Positions 15,420-22,726 of a stretch of DNA of 64,000 bases are shown here, piece after piece. Numbering within the stretch: position 1 is the stretch's first letter; the number at the start of each line of letters is the position of its first letter. Source of the DNA: JAZRWQ01 sp045541395 (lineage in GTDB: Bacteria > Bacillota > Clostridia > Oscillospirales > UMGS1783); the NCBI GenBank assembly GCA_045541395.1, contig JAZQIZ010000031.1, positions 1 through 64,000 of the forward strand, read 5' to 3'. Both the position numbers and the translations under genes were made by a program. The notes beneath the pieces were generated by a model. The model did no database searches, was not told the origin of the DNA, and worked only from the letters and a program-made list of their open reading frames with translations.

Positions 15420-16295
15420 ATGTTTACTGAAACGTTAATTGAAAACGTGTTTAAGATCGACGGTATTTACACTGTGCATTATTTTGATTACACAAAGGAT
15501 TTTAACTTTGAGGGTGAGAGCCATGATTTTTGGGAGCTTGTTTTTATAGACAGCGGCTCGGCTCTGGTTACTGCCGAAAACCGATGCTTTGACATTTTAA
15601 GCGGTCAGGCTGTTTTTCACCGCCCCGGTGAGTTCCACTCCATTAAGGCAAACGGCAATTACGCAGGGGTAGTTATTATAACCTTCTCCACAAAAAGCCC
15701 CAACGCCAAATATCTTGAAGGGCTTTCCTTAAAACTGAACAGTGAGCAAAGAGATTGCATTTCCCGTATTTTAACCGAGGCCTCCAAAACCTTTGCAGGG
15801 CCTATGGATATTGTTGACCAGAAGGCACTTATTACGCTTTCGGACGCGCCCTTCGGTGCGCTTCAGTTAATAGGTCTTTCCCTGGAGCAGCTTGTTATAA
15901 GCATTATACGCACCCTCACTCAGAAGGAGAATACCGTTACTTCCGAAGCAAAAACCAAGGATAACGTAATAGTAACAAAAATACAGAAAATGCTGGAGGA
16001 GAACCTTTACGGGCAAATAAGCCTTGACAGAATAAGCGAAGAGCTTAACTTTTCAAAGTCTTACCTGAAGACCCACTTCAAAGCCGTCACCGGCTACAGC
16101 ATTTATCAAACCTACATTCAAATGAAAATTTCCTTATCAAAGAAGCTTTTGGCGGAAGGGAACTGTACTGTTACCCAAATAAGTGATATGCTTTCCTTCA
16201 GCTCGGTGCATCATTTCTCAAAAACCTTCAGCAAGTACGTTGGTATGCCGCCTGTTGTTTACGCACGCTCTGTTAAAGGCCGAGCTCTTCTTTAA
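15420..16295 (+). CDS. AraC-family transcriptional regulator
   Basis: A 291-residue regulator with an N-terminal cupin-like sensing domain (EGESHDFWELVFIDSG, VFHRPGEFHSIKANG) and a C-terminal double helix-turn-helix (about 185-285: ISLDRISEELNFSKSYLKTHFKAVTGYS and VTQISDMLSFSSVHHFSKTFSKYVGMPP). The start at 15420 follows AAAGGA and matches where cupin homology begins; an upstream in-frame start lacks a ribosome site. It probably controls the divergent sugar kinase. Its 3' end overlaps the convergent epimerase gene by 23 bases. Confidence 0.9.
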   Translation: MFTETLIENVFKIDGIYTVHYFDYTKDFNFEGESHDFWELVFIDSGSALVTAENRCFDILSGQAVFHRPGEFHSIKANGNYAGVVIITFSTKSPNAKYLEGLSLKLNSEQRDCISRILTEASKTFAGPMDIVDQKALITLSDAPFGALQLIGLSLEQLVISIIRTLTQKENTVTSEAKTKDNVIVTKIQKMLEENLYGQISLDRISEELNFSKSYLKTHFKAVTGYSIYQTYIQMKISLSKKLLAEGNCTVTQISDMLSFSSVHHFSKTFSKYVGMPPVVYARSVKGRALL

Positions 16296-17214
16296 CAAAA
16301 ATACGGTTTGTTAAGGAAAGGCTTTGGCCGGGCTTTACTTCAAGTACGCCGTAATTACCCTTGCCTTCCTCCAGATAAACAGGAGCATTGGAAATGAAGG
16401 TCTGAGGTTCAAGGCCAATAAAGCCGCGGTTGGCATTATCATTCCAGATGACCCAATATAAATACTTTTCATCCGCCTTATAGCAAACGGATACGCCTTC
16501 TGATATATCGGTTAGAGTCAGAAGGTTTTCTTTTTTCATATCCCGATTATAAAGCATATCTATCTGCTTTTCAAGGGGAGCTACGCCCTCGTTTAGCATA
16601 CCTTCTTCAAATGAGCTTAAAGGCTCGTTTTCAAGGGCAGGATAAAGCTTTTCGTTTAGCTTACACCTTGTGCTTACAGGAACCTTAAGGCGCAGATCCT
16701 CCTTTTTTGAGCCTTCAGAAAATGGGATATTAAATGCAGTATGATAAGAAAGGCCAAAAGGCAAACTGTAGCTTTCTCCGTTTTTTACGGTGAAGGTTTG
16801 AGTGAGGCCGTTTTCATTAAGGGAGTATTCAATATAAAACTCGCATTTTAAGCCAAAGCCTTTTTCTATTGCCTTGTTGTCCTTGGCCGTCACCTTAAGG
16901 CGAACAGAAGAATCGGTTTTACTTTCTACCTGCCAGGGACAGTTATGAAGCACTCCGTGAAGGCAGGCGCCGTCGGGCATATTTACAGGGTAAGAAAATT
17001 CCCTGCCCTTATAATTAAAGCGGGCGCCGCTTATTTTATTTGGAGGGCAAAGAATGGGGATGCCATAGGAGTACGGGTCATTTTTTAATATCTCGGCGCT
17101 TTCGGGGGTATGAAGAATATTATAATTCTTAAACCTGAGGCTTATTAAATTTGCGCCCATGTCCGGTAATAATGCGGCGGAATAACCGCCGCCGTTTATT
17201 GTTACTGTATTCAT
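16273..17214 (-). CDS. Aldose 1-epimerase family protein
   Basis: A 313-residue galactose-mutarotase-like beta-sandwich (NGGGYSAALLPDMGANLISLRF at the N-terminus, then PILCPPNKISGARF, CLHGVLHNCPW, SYHTAFNIPF and a late WNDNANRGFIGLEPQTFISNAP). The His pair and C-terminal Glu expected for mutarotases are plausible at HGVLH, SYHTAF and GLEPQ. It is more divergent than the GalM at 19867. It starts four bases after the deoC-like stop and so forms an operon with it. The substrate sugar is unknown. Confidence 0.82.
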   Translation of the reverse strand: MNTVTINGGGYSAALLPDMGANLISLRFKNYNILHTPESAEILKNDPYSYGIPILCPPNKISGARFNYKGREFSYPVNMPDGACLHGVLHNCPWQVESKTDSSVRLKVTAKDNKAIEKGFGLKCEFYIEYSLNENGLTQTFTVKNGESYSLPFGLSYHTAFNIPFSEGSKKEDLRLKVPVSTRCKLNEKLYPALENEPLSSFEEGMLNEGVAPLEKQIDMLYNRDMKKENLLTLTDISEGVSVCYKADEKYLYWVIWNDNANRGFIGLEPQTFISNAPVYLEEGKGNYGVLEVKPGQSLSLTNRIFVKEELGL

Positions 17215-17218
17215 ATTC

Positions 17219-17905
17219 TTAACCCAGCAGGCCTGCGGGAGCAGCCTTTAACATTTTGGGAAATTCGTCGGTTCCGAAAATGGAAACGCCCTGTTCAACA
17301 CACTTTAACATTTCCTCTACGCTATGAGTGCCGCATCTTTTAAGCTTTAAGCTGCCTTCCTTGATTTCCTTTGCAAAGCGCTCAACCACAAAATCATGTT
17401 CGGTGTAATACTTAAAGTAATCGCCTTTGCCTTCCATAATATATTCGCCGAATCTTGTAAGCTCATCGGTAGTGGGGCGCAAGGGGTTTGTAGCGTCATA
17501 CGGCATAAACACTATAAACTTGGTAACTGTATTGGGGTTGGCGTCTTTTGCGGCCTTTACAATATCGGCGATCTCTTCTTTAACGTAAGAATACTCACCG
17601 TTACGCATACGTGAAAAGTTTACCACAACGTCAATATCATCGGCGCCTTTCTTTATAGCGTCTACCGCTTCGAATATTTTAGCCTCCTTGGTACCTGCGC
17701 CCTGAGGAAAGCTGATAACCGCCGAGATCTTTGCTCTGCCTTCAAAATAAGATTTAACGTATTCTATTTTATCGCCGTTAACGCAAAGAGAACGAAAACC
17801 GTAGTCAAGCACCTCGTCTGCCCATTTCTTTATTTCCTCGTTAGGGAAGATATGGCCTAAGGGAGAATGATCCTGCATTGCGCATAGTTCTTTTAACGTA
17901 AGCAT
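17219..17905 (-). CDS. DeoC-family (deoxyribose-phosphate) aldolase
   Basis: A 228-residue TIM-barrel aldolase of the DeoC/FbaB class I group. The conserved DDIDVVVNFSRMRNG matches the DeoC strand carrying the proton-relay Asp. The Schiff-base Lys is likely the one in DYFKYYT, where typical enzymes read KTSTG; a second Lys is kept in LKRCGTHS, where they read KPAGG. The surroundings are therefore divergent, and the substrate may differ from 2-deoxyribose 5-phosphate. It heads an operon with an aldose epimerase and has a strong AGGAGG site. It is not linked to the deoD-deoB-cdd operon 34 kb away. Confidence 0.8.
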   Translation of the reverse strand: MLTLKELCAMQDHSPLGHIFPNEEIKKWADEVLDYGFRSLCVNGDKIEYVKSYFEGRAKISAVISFPQGAGTKEAKIFEAVDAIKKGADDIDVVVNFSRMRNGEYSYVKEEIADIVKAAKDANPNTVTKFIVFMPYDATNPLRPTTDELTRFGEYIMEGKGDYFKYYTEHDFVVERFAKEIKEGSLKLKRCGTHSVEEMLKCVEQGVSIFGTDEFPKMLKAAPAGLLG

Positions 17906-17984
17906 AATTAAAGCCTCCTTTTTTTACTTATATTATATACGGAGCTTTAGTTTTTCTCTTTAGATAAAAGGACTCCTGATTTGC

Positions 17985-18020
17985 ACCAAAGGATAAAAGG
18001 CTCCGTAACGGAGCCTTTTA
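17985..18020 (-). terminator. spoVM terminator
   Basis: Twelve-base stem TAAAAGGCTCCG/CGGAGCCTTTTA (17994-18005 with 18009-18020) on the minus strand, two bases after the spoVM stop. Confidence 0.8.
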
Positions 18021-18022
18021 TA

Positions 18023-18091
18023 TTACATCTTGAATATAGCTTTGAGAATACCGCGCAGACACTTTGGGGATCTAAAAACCAGCACCTTCAT
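18023..18091 (-). CDS. spoVM: Stage V sporulation protein M (SpoVM), 22 aa
   Basis: A 22-codon gene beginning MKVLVFRSPK and ending in a short amphipathic, basic helix. It aligns without gaps to the start of B. subtilis SpoVM: Met1-Lys2, basic residue 7, Pro9-Lys10, Leu12, Gly14-Ile15. Pro9 is the residue known to kink the helix. SpoVM recognises the positively curved forespore membrane and anchors the SpoIVA coat basement layer. A strong AGGAGGT (18098-18104) sits 6 bases before ATG, and a terminator follows. It lies 11 bases after a 50-aa membrane protein gene and is divergent from a SipL-like coat gene. Confidence 0.9.
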   Translation of the reverse strand: MKVLVFRSPKCLRGILKAIFKM

Positions 18092-18102
18092 ATATGTACC
18101 TC

Positions 18103-18255
18103 CTAATGCTTTAAGAGGCAACAGCCCAGAGCCAGAACCAAAAGCGAAAGAACGAATATAACCGCCGAAGAGGGAACTACAGCCGACCCGATAACTCCTA
18201 TGCTTATGCCTATTACAAGGCAGCCGCAACCCATACCCTTTCCTTTCATTTTCAT
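18103..18255 (-). CDS. Small Cys-rich membrane protein upstream of spoVM
   Basis: A 50-codon gene starting MKMKGKGMGCGCLVIG, with two hydrophobic segments (about 12-28 and 31-47) and four Cys placed as CGC near the N-terminus and CC near the C-terminus, ending LLKH. GAGGTG lies 7 bases before the ATG at 18255. The spoVM ribosome site begins right at its stop codon, so both should be co-transcribed. I recognise no family. Position suggests expression in the mother cell during sporulation. A minus-strand CATAGTATA upstream resembles sporulation sigma -10 elements, but no convincing -35 was found. Confidence 0.7.
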   Translation of the reverse strand: MKMKGKGMGCGCLVIGISIGVIGSAVVPSSAVIFVLSLLVLALGCCLLKH

Positions 18256-18341
18256 TTGCCATCACCTCTACAATATACTATGCATAATGCCCTTATAAGG
18301 TTAATATACTTTAGTAAAACTTTAAAAAGGGTGTTGATAAT

Positions 18342-19838
18342 ATGAATACGGCAGATTTGGTTTTGAAGGACACTTTATTTGAGGCCTGTGTTGAACATAT
18401 AAACGAATGCGAAGCGATAATCCCCGATTATTACCCTGAAATATTCAGGGTGGTGAGGGCTCAGGCACAGCCGCTCATACAAAAAGCTTCGCTTATTAAC
18501 GGGCGTATTACCTTACAGGGGCAGATACTTTACAGCATTTTATATTTGCCCTCCGACGGCAAAGGGCTCTGTTCATTTTCAAAAAAGGAGCCGTTTTCCT
18601 GTACTTATAATTCCGACGCCGAAGGTCTTTATATAGGAACAGCCAAGGCGCAATACGTTGGCTGTAAGCTGATAGCGCCCAGAAAGGCGGTGCTGAAGGC
18701 AGTTTTGGGAGTAAGCCTCAAGGTTGAAGGAAAAAATGAAAAGAAAATAACACCTTTGGCCGACAAAAGCATTATTGCCCTTAACCGGAAAATAAGTATA
18801 AGCAGACCTGTTTCCCAGGGAGAAAAGCTTTTCAAAATAACCGATGAGCAGGAAATAAAGGATAACGTTGGTGCGCCGATCTACACGGACGTAATGCCGA
18901 TCCTTAAGGAAACGAAGATACTTAAGGGTAAGCTTATAATTACGGGCGAGATGCTTATAAAGACCCTTTACGTTAACTGCAACGATGAGATAAAAGAGAG
19001 CTTTCAGTCATTTGTTTTTTCGCAGATCATGGACGTCCAGGGGGCTTCGGAAGGTGATTCGGTGGAGTGTTATATTACGGTTTGCGATATAGAAAGTAAG
19101 CTTGCCCACGGGGATAAAGAGGGGCTATCGGTAATTGAGTATGATATTACCGCCCTTTTGCAGGTGCTTGTTTGCAAGGATGAAGAAACGCAAATTATTG
19201 CCGACTGCTTTTGCATTGATAACGAGACGGAGCTTAAAAAGGAAAGAGCAGTTTTTATTAAAAATTGCGGGAAGGTTGAAGGCACCGTTAAAATAAGCTC
19301 TGCCTTACAGTTTCCCGACGGAATAAACTATCCTGTAGATGCAGGCGGGGTAGTTCGAACAGATACCTGCACTCATTCCGGGCGGTTACTCAGGATAACG
19401 GGGAGTATTGAGCTGCAGCTTTTATACTTCAACAGTGAAAATGAGCTTCAAAGCGCCCAGAGGCAAATTCCCTTTGAGGCAGAGTATGCTACGGATGAGC
19501 TTAACAATATTACCTGCCGCCCTTACTGTTTACTTACCGGCTGTACAGTAAGCCCTGTAAGTGAAAACGAAGCAAAGCTGAGCCTTTCTGTTTACACAAG
19601 AGGGCTCCTTGAAGAGAAAATTACAGGAGAATACGTAAGCAGCCTTAAGATACTTACCGAAAGCCCCCGAAAAGGAAAGGCTTTGCCGCCCCTCTCACTT
19701 TATTTTGCAAGGAAAAACGAGTCTCTTTGGGATATTGCAAAGCAATTTAACGTAAGCCCGCAGCGAATAAAGGATCTTAATAACTGCGGGGATATTCTTG
19801 AAACGGACGTAAGCCTGCTATTACCGCGAATAATGTAA
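18342..19838 (+). CDS. SipL-like spore coat morphogenesis protein (SPOCS-LysM)
   Basis: A 498-residue protein with repeated SPOCS/DUF3794 domains. One is at about 40-130 (ITLQGQILYSILYLPSDG...CTY), one around 180-275 (KLIITGEMLIKTLYVN) and one around 325-410 (LLRITGSIELQLLYFNSENE). A C-terminal LysM domain covers about 445-498 (YFARKNESLWDIAKQFNVSPQRIKDLNN). This SPOCS-plus-LysM layout and length match C. difficile SipL, which binds SpoIVA through LysM and replaces SpoVID. Its divergent neighbour is spoVM, another partner of SpoIVA. No signal peptide is present, as expected for a mother-cell cytosolic coat protein. It is followed by a terminator. Confidence 0.87.
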   Translation: MNTADLVLKDTLFEACVEHINECEAIIPDYYPEIFRVVRAQAQPLIQKASLINGRITLQGQILYSILYLPSDGKGLCSFSKKEPFSCTYNSDAEGLYIGTAKAQYVGCKLIAPRKAVLKAVLGVSLKVEGKNEKKITPLADKSIIALNRKISISRPVSQGEKLFKITDEQEIKDNVGAPIYTDVMPILKETKILKGKLIITGEMLIKTLYVNCNDEIKESFQSFVFSQIMDVQGASEGDSVECYITVCDIESKLAHGDKEGLSVIEYDITALLQVLVCKDEETQIIADCFCIDNETELKKERAVFIKNCGKVEGTVKISSALQFPDGINYPVDAGGVVRTDTCTHSGRLLRITGSIELQLLYFNSENELQSAQRQIPFEAEYATDELNNITCRPYCLLTGCTVSPVSENEAKLSLSVYTRGLLEEKITGEYVSSLKILTESPRKGKALPPLSLYFARKNESLWDIAKQFNVSPQRIKDLNNCGDILETDVSLLLPRIM

Positions 19839-19840
19839 AA

Positions 19841-19869
19841 AAAGCTCCGCCAAAGCGGAGCCTTTTTTA
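19841..19869 (+). terminator. Terminator between the SipL-like gene and galM
   Basis: Stem GCTCCGC/GCGGAGC with a CAAA loop (about 19844-19861) and T run to 19868. It lies between convergent genes and probably serves both. Confidence 0.8.
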
Positions 19870-20868
19870 TTCAAAAGAATATATTGTAGTGCTTTCGTAG
19901 GTTTCCCCTGCCTTCAGAACGCAGGAGGGGAAGTTTTTCTTATTGGGAGAATCGGGGAAATGCTGAGTTTCAAGGCAAAATCCCTGATATTGGCCGTAAA
20001 CACAACCGTTTTTGCCTGATTTTGAAGAAAGGCCGTTGCCGGTATAAAGCTGAACGCCGGGTTCGGTGGTATCGCAATACATTGTTATGCCGCTATGGGG
20101 AGAATAAGCCTTTACTGCGCGGCGCATTTCATTATCCGGCCCTAAAACAAAGTTATGGTCATAACCGCCGCCAATAATAAGCTGCGGGTGTTTTCCTTCA
20201 ATATCCCTGCCTATGGCCTTGGGGGAAGTGAAATCAAATTCTGTACCCTTAACGCTCATAAAATCCCCGGTAGGAATAAGAAGTTCATCTACGGGAGTAA
20301 TACTCTCGGCGTTGATCTCAAGGAGGGTGGAAAGAACATTTTGGCCCGCAAAGCCATTTAAATTAAAGTAGGAATGGTTAGTAAGATTTATTACCGTGTC
20401 CTTATCGGAAGCGGCCTTATAGTTAAGAGAAAGTGCGTTACCGGAGACGGTAAAGGTAACAAAAACCTTAAGATTTCCCGGGTAGCCTTCTTCACCGTCC
20501 TTTGAAAAATAAGACATCCTAACCGAGTTTTCCGAAAGGATCTCACCTTCCCATATACAGTCCTTAAACCCTTTTTTGCCGCCGTGAAGATGGCCGCGGC
20601 CCGCTTCGTTACAGCCAACGTTATACTCCCTGCCGTTCAGGCTGAATATACCCTTAGCAATACGGTTTGCATAACGGCCCACAGTAGAGCCTAAATATCC
20701 TTCCTCGCTAATATAGGAATCAAGAGTATCGTAACCCAATACCACGTCGGTATCCTTAAAAATAAGGTTGGTTATGGCAGCGCCGTAGGTTATAACTGAA
20801 ACAGAAAGGGAATTTGAAGTTATTGTATATTTCTCGGCATTGCCGAATTTGGTTATTTGAACAGACAT
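19867..20868 (-). CDS. galM: Galactose mutarotase (aldose 1-epimerase)
   Basis: A 333-residue canonical GalM that interconverts alpha and beta anomers of galactose and glucose. Visible motifs: YGAAITNL, GSTVGRYANRIA, the substrate-binding His in RGHLHGG, the catalytic His in INLTNHSYFNL, Asp in GGGYDHNFVL, and the base Glu in FCLETQHFPDSPN. The start at 20868 follows AGGAGA by 6-7 bases. It has its own promoter. Free alpha-galactose produced by the alpha-galactosidases in this window would be a natural substrate. Confidence 0.94.
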   Translation of the reverse strand: MSVQITKFGNAEKYTITSNSLSVSVITYGAAITNLIFKDTDVVLGYDTLDSYISEEGYLGSTVGRYANRIAKGIFSLNGREYNVGCNEAGRGHLHGGKKGFKDCIWEGEILSENSVRMSYFSKDGEEGYPGNLKVFVTFTVSGNALSLNYKAASDKDTVINLTNHSYFNLNGFAGQNVLSTLLEINAESITPVDELLIPTGDFMSVKGTEFDFTSPKAIGRDIEGKHPQLIIGGGYDHNFVLGPDNEMRRAVKAYSPHSGITMYCDTTEPGVQLYTGNGLSSKSGKNGCVYGQYQGFCLETQHFPDSPNKKNFPSCVLKAGETYESTTIYSFE

Positions 20869-20891
20869 AAGCACTCTCCTTTTTTTTCTTT

Positions 20892-20920
20892 ATAATACGC
20901 TAAGAAGAAAGGTTTGTCAA
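20892..20920 (-). promoter_or_regulatory. galM promoter
   Basis: Minus strand perfect TTGACA (20915-20920), 17-base spacer, TATTAT (20892-20897). Confidence 0.8.
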
Positions 20921-20927
20921 TGAACAG

Positions 20928-20957
20928 TTGCCTTTTCGGGTGAAATTATGTTATTAT
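20928..20957 (+). promoter_or_regulatory. Possible sfsA promoter, predicting a leaderless mRNA
   Basis: TTGCCT (20928-20933), 18-base spacer, TATTAT (20952-20957). A start site about 7 bases later falls on the A of the sfsA ATG at 20964. No ribosome site precedes that ATG. Confidence 0.45.
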
Positions 20958-20963
20958 AATAAT

Positions 20964-21617
20964 ATGAAATACGAAAATATAAAAAAAGCAAAATTTATAG
21001 AAAGGCCAAACCGTTTTATTGCAGAAATTGAACTGAAAGGAAAGCGGATTTTTGCCCACGTTAAAAATACCGGCCGCTGCAAAGAGTTACTTATACCGGG
21101 CTGTGATATCTGGGTGCAGGAGCATAATGACCCTAAAAGGAAAACGCCCTGCTCTGTAATAACCGTATCAAAAAAGGGGCAGTTATTTAATATTGACAGC
21201 CAGGCGCCCAATGCAGTTTACGCGGAATATTTATTAAAGCAGAACGTGAAATTCAAGCAGGAGGTCAAATGGGGCACTTCTCGGTTTGATTTTAAGACCG
21301 ACCAAGGTTTTACGGAAATAAAGGGAGTTACTCTTGATGAAGAAGGGATAGCCCTTTTCCCTGATGCGCCCACAGAAAGAGGTGCCAGACACCTAAGGGA
21401 GCTTACTGACCTTAAAAAAGAGGGGCTTGAAGCCAAGGTGGTATTTATATTGGCCTACAAAGGGGCAAAATACTTTACCCCAAACAAAAAAAGAGACCCT
21501 GAATTTACCCGCGCACTTAAGGAAGCAGGAGAGGCGGGAGTTGAAATTAAGGCTCTTGAATGCGAAATTACCCCTGAATCATTAGAAATTTCGGGGGAAA
21601 TACCTGTTTATTATTGA
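20964..21617 (+). CDS. sfsA: SfsA family DNA-binding/nuclease-like protein
   Basis: A 217-residue SfsA (sugar fermentation stimulation protein) homologue. Family segments: FIERPNRFIAEIEL, HVKNTGRCKELLIPG, the nuclease-like core SRFDFKTDQGFTEIKGVTL and FPDAPTERGARHLRELTDL. The fold combines an OB-like N-terminal domain with a PD-(D/E)XK-type core; the biological role is still unclear. The start at 20964 matches family N-termini, but has no ribosome site and may be leaderless. It sits between galM and asnA with separate promoters. Confidence 0.92.
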   Translation: MKYENIKKAKFIERPNRFIAEIELKGKRIFAHVKNTGRCKELLIPGCDIWVQEHNDPKRKTPCSVITVSKKGQLFNIDSQAPNAVYAEYLLKQNVKFKQEVKWGTSRFDFKTDQGFTEIKGVTLDEEGIALFPDAPTERGARHLRELTDLKKEGLEAKVVFILAYKGAKYFTPNKKRDPEFTRALKEAGEAGVEIKALECEITPESLEISGEIPVYY

Positions 21618-21642
21618 TTTTCCTTTTGAATAATTATATAAT
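21614..21642 (+). promoter_or_regulatory. asnA promoter
   Basis: TTGATT (21614-21619, overlapping the sfsA stop), 17-base spacer, perfect TATAAT (21637-21642). Confidence 0.75.
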
Positions 21643-21675
21643 AACTTATTATGAAACAAATTAGGAAGTGATAAA

Positions 21676-22689
21676 ATGAGCAAGCTTTTTATACCTGAAG
21701 GCTATAAGCCTGCCCTTTCTCTTTACGATACCCAGAAGGCTATTGGCCTTATTAAGCGTCTTTTTGCCGACACCCTTAGCGCCGCTTTAAATATAAGCCG
21801 CGTTTCCTCTCCCCTTTTTGTTGAAAGTGATTCCGGCCTTAACGATGACCTTAACGGTGTTGAAAGAGCGGTTGCCTTTGATATTAAGGATACCAACAAG
21901 GAAGCTCAGGTAGTTCATTCTTTGGCAAAATGGAAGCGCCTTGCGTTAAAAGAATACGATTTTCATATTGGCAAGGGCCTTTACTGCGATATGAACGCTA
22001 TTCGACGCGATGAGGAGCTTGATAATATTCATTCCATATACGTTGACCAGTGGGACTGGGAAAAGGCAATAAACAAGGAAGACAGAACCGAGGCGTATTT
22101 ACGAAAGACGGTTGAGGATATTGTTGATTCCATTTACCGCACCGCCGTTACCCTGCGCTCTATTTTCCCTCAGCTTGCCACCACCCCTATGATCCACCGA
22201 AACATTACCTTTATTACTACCCAGGAATTAGAAGATATGTACCCCGATCTTACTCCCAAGGAAAGGGAGAACGCAATTTGCAAGGAGCACAACACTGTAT
22301 TTTTAATGCAGATAGGCAAGGTTTTAAATTCCGGCCAAAAACACGACGGCAGAGCCCCCGACTACGATGACTGGGAATTAAACGGTGACCTTTTATTCTG
22401 GAACCACACCTTAGGCCAGGCGTTTGAAATTTCCTCTATGGGAATAAGAGTAAGCCCTGAATCGTTAGACAGGCAGTTAACTTTGGCAAACTGCGATCAC
22501 AGAAGAAATTACCCCTTCCACAAGGCGCTTTTAAAGGGTGAACTTCCCTACTCTATAGGCGGCGGCATTGGCCAGAGCCGTTTATGTATGCTCCTTATGG
22601 GCAGCGCACATATAGGCGAGGTTCAATCCTCCATTTGGGATAACGCAACCTTGGAAGGCTGTAAAAAAGCAGGAATACATATTTTATAA
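21676..22689 (+). CDS. asnA: Aspartate-ammonia ligase (asparagine synthetase A)
   Basis: A 337-residue class II-synthetase-like enzyme making asparagine from aspartate, ammonia and ATP. Recognised segments: LFIPEGYKPALSLYDTQKAI, NISRVSSPLFVESDSGLNDDLNGVERAVAFDI, VVHSLAKWKRLAL, GLYCDMNAIRRDE, SVYVDQWDWE-like IYVDQWDWE, and C-terminal YSIGGGIGQSRLCMLLM. Length is normal. An AGGAAG site precedes the ATG. The gene is monocistronic, bounded by its promoter and a strong terminator. Confidence 0.96.
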   Translation: MSKLFIPEGYKPALSLYDTQKAIGLIKRLFADTLSAALNISRVSSPLFVESDSGLNDDLNGVERAVAFDIKDTNKEAQVVHSLAKWKRLALKEYDFHIGKGLYCDMNAIRRDEELDNIHSIYVDQWDWEKAINKEDRTEAYLRKTVEDIVDSIYRTAVTLRSIFPQLATTPMIHRNITFITTQELEDMYPDLTPKERENAICKEHNTVFLMQIGKVLNSGQKHDGRAPDYDDWELNGDLLFWNHTLGQAFEISSMGIRVSPESLDRQLTLANCDHRRNYPFHKALLKGELPYSIGGGIGQSRLCMLLMGSAHIGEVQSSIWDNATLEGCKKAGIHIL

Positions 22690-22690
22690 T

Positions 22691-22721
22691 AAAAAACCTC
22701 CCTTAAAACGGGAGGTTTTTT
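22691..22721 (+). terminator. Bidirectional terminator between asnA and the alcohol dehydrogenase
   Basis: Twelve-base stem AAAAAACCTCCC/GGGAGGTTTTTT (22691-22702 with 22710-22721). It has A and T tracts on both sides, so it can stop both converging transcripts. Confidence 0.9.
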
Positions 22722-22726
22722 ATATA

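Noticed and set aside
18023..18265. An 80-codon frame covering spoVM and the small gene before it
   Set aside because: Its upstream part lies in the wrong frame for the 50-aa gene and lacks a properly spaced ribosome site. Only its last 22 codons are real, as spoVM.
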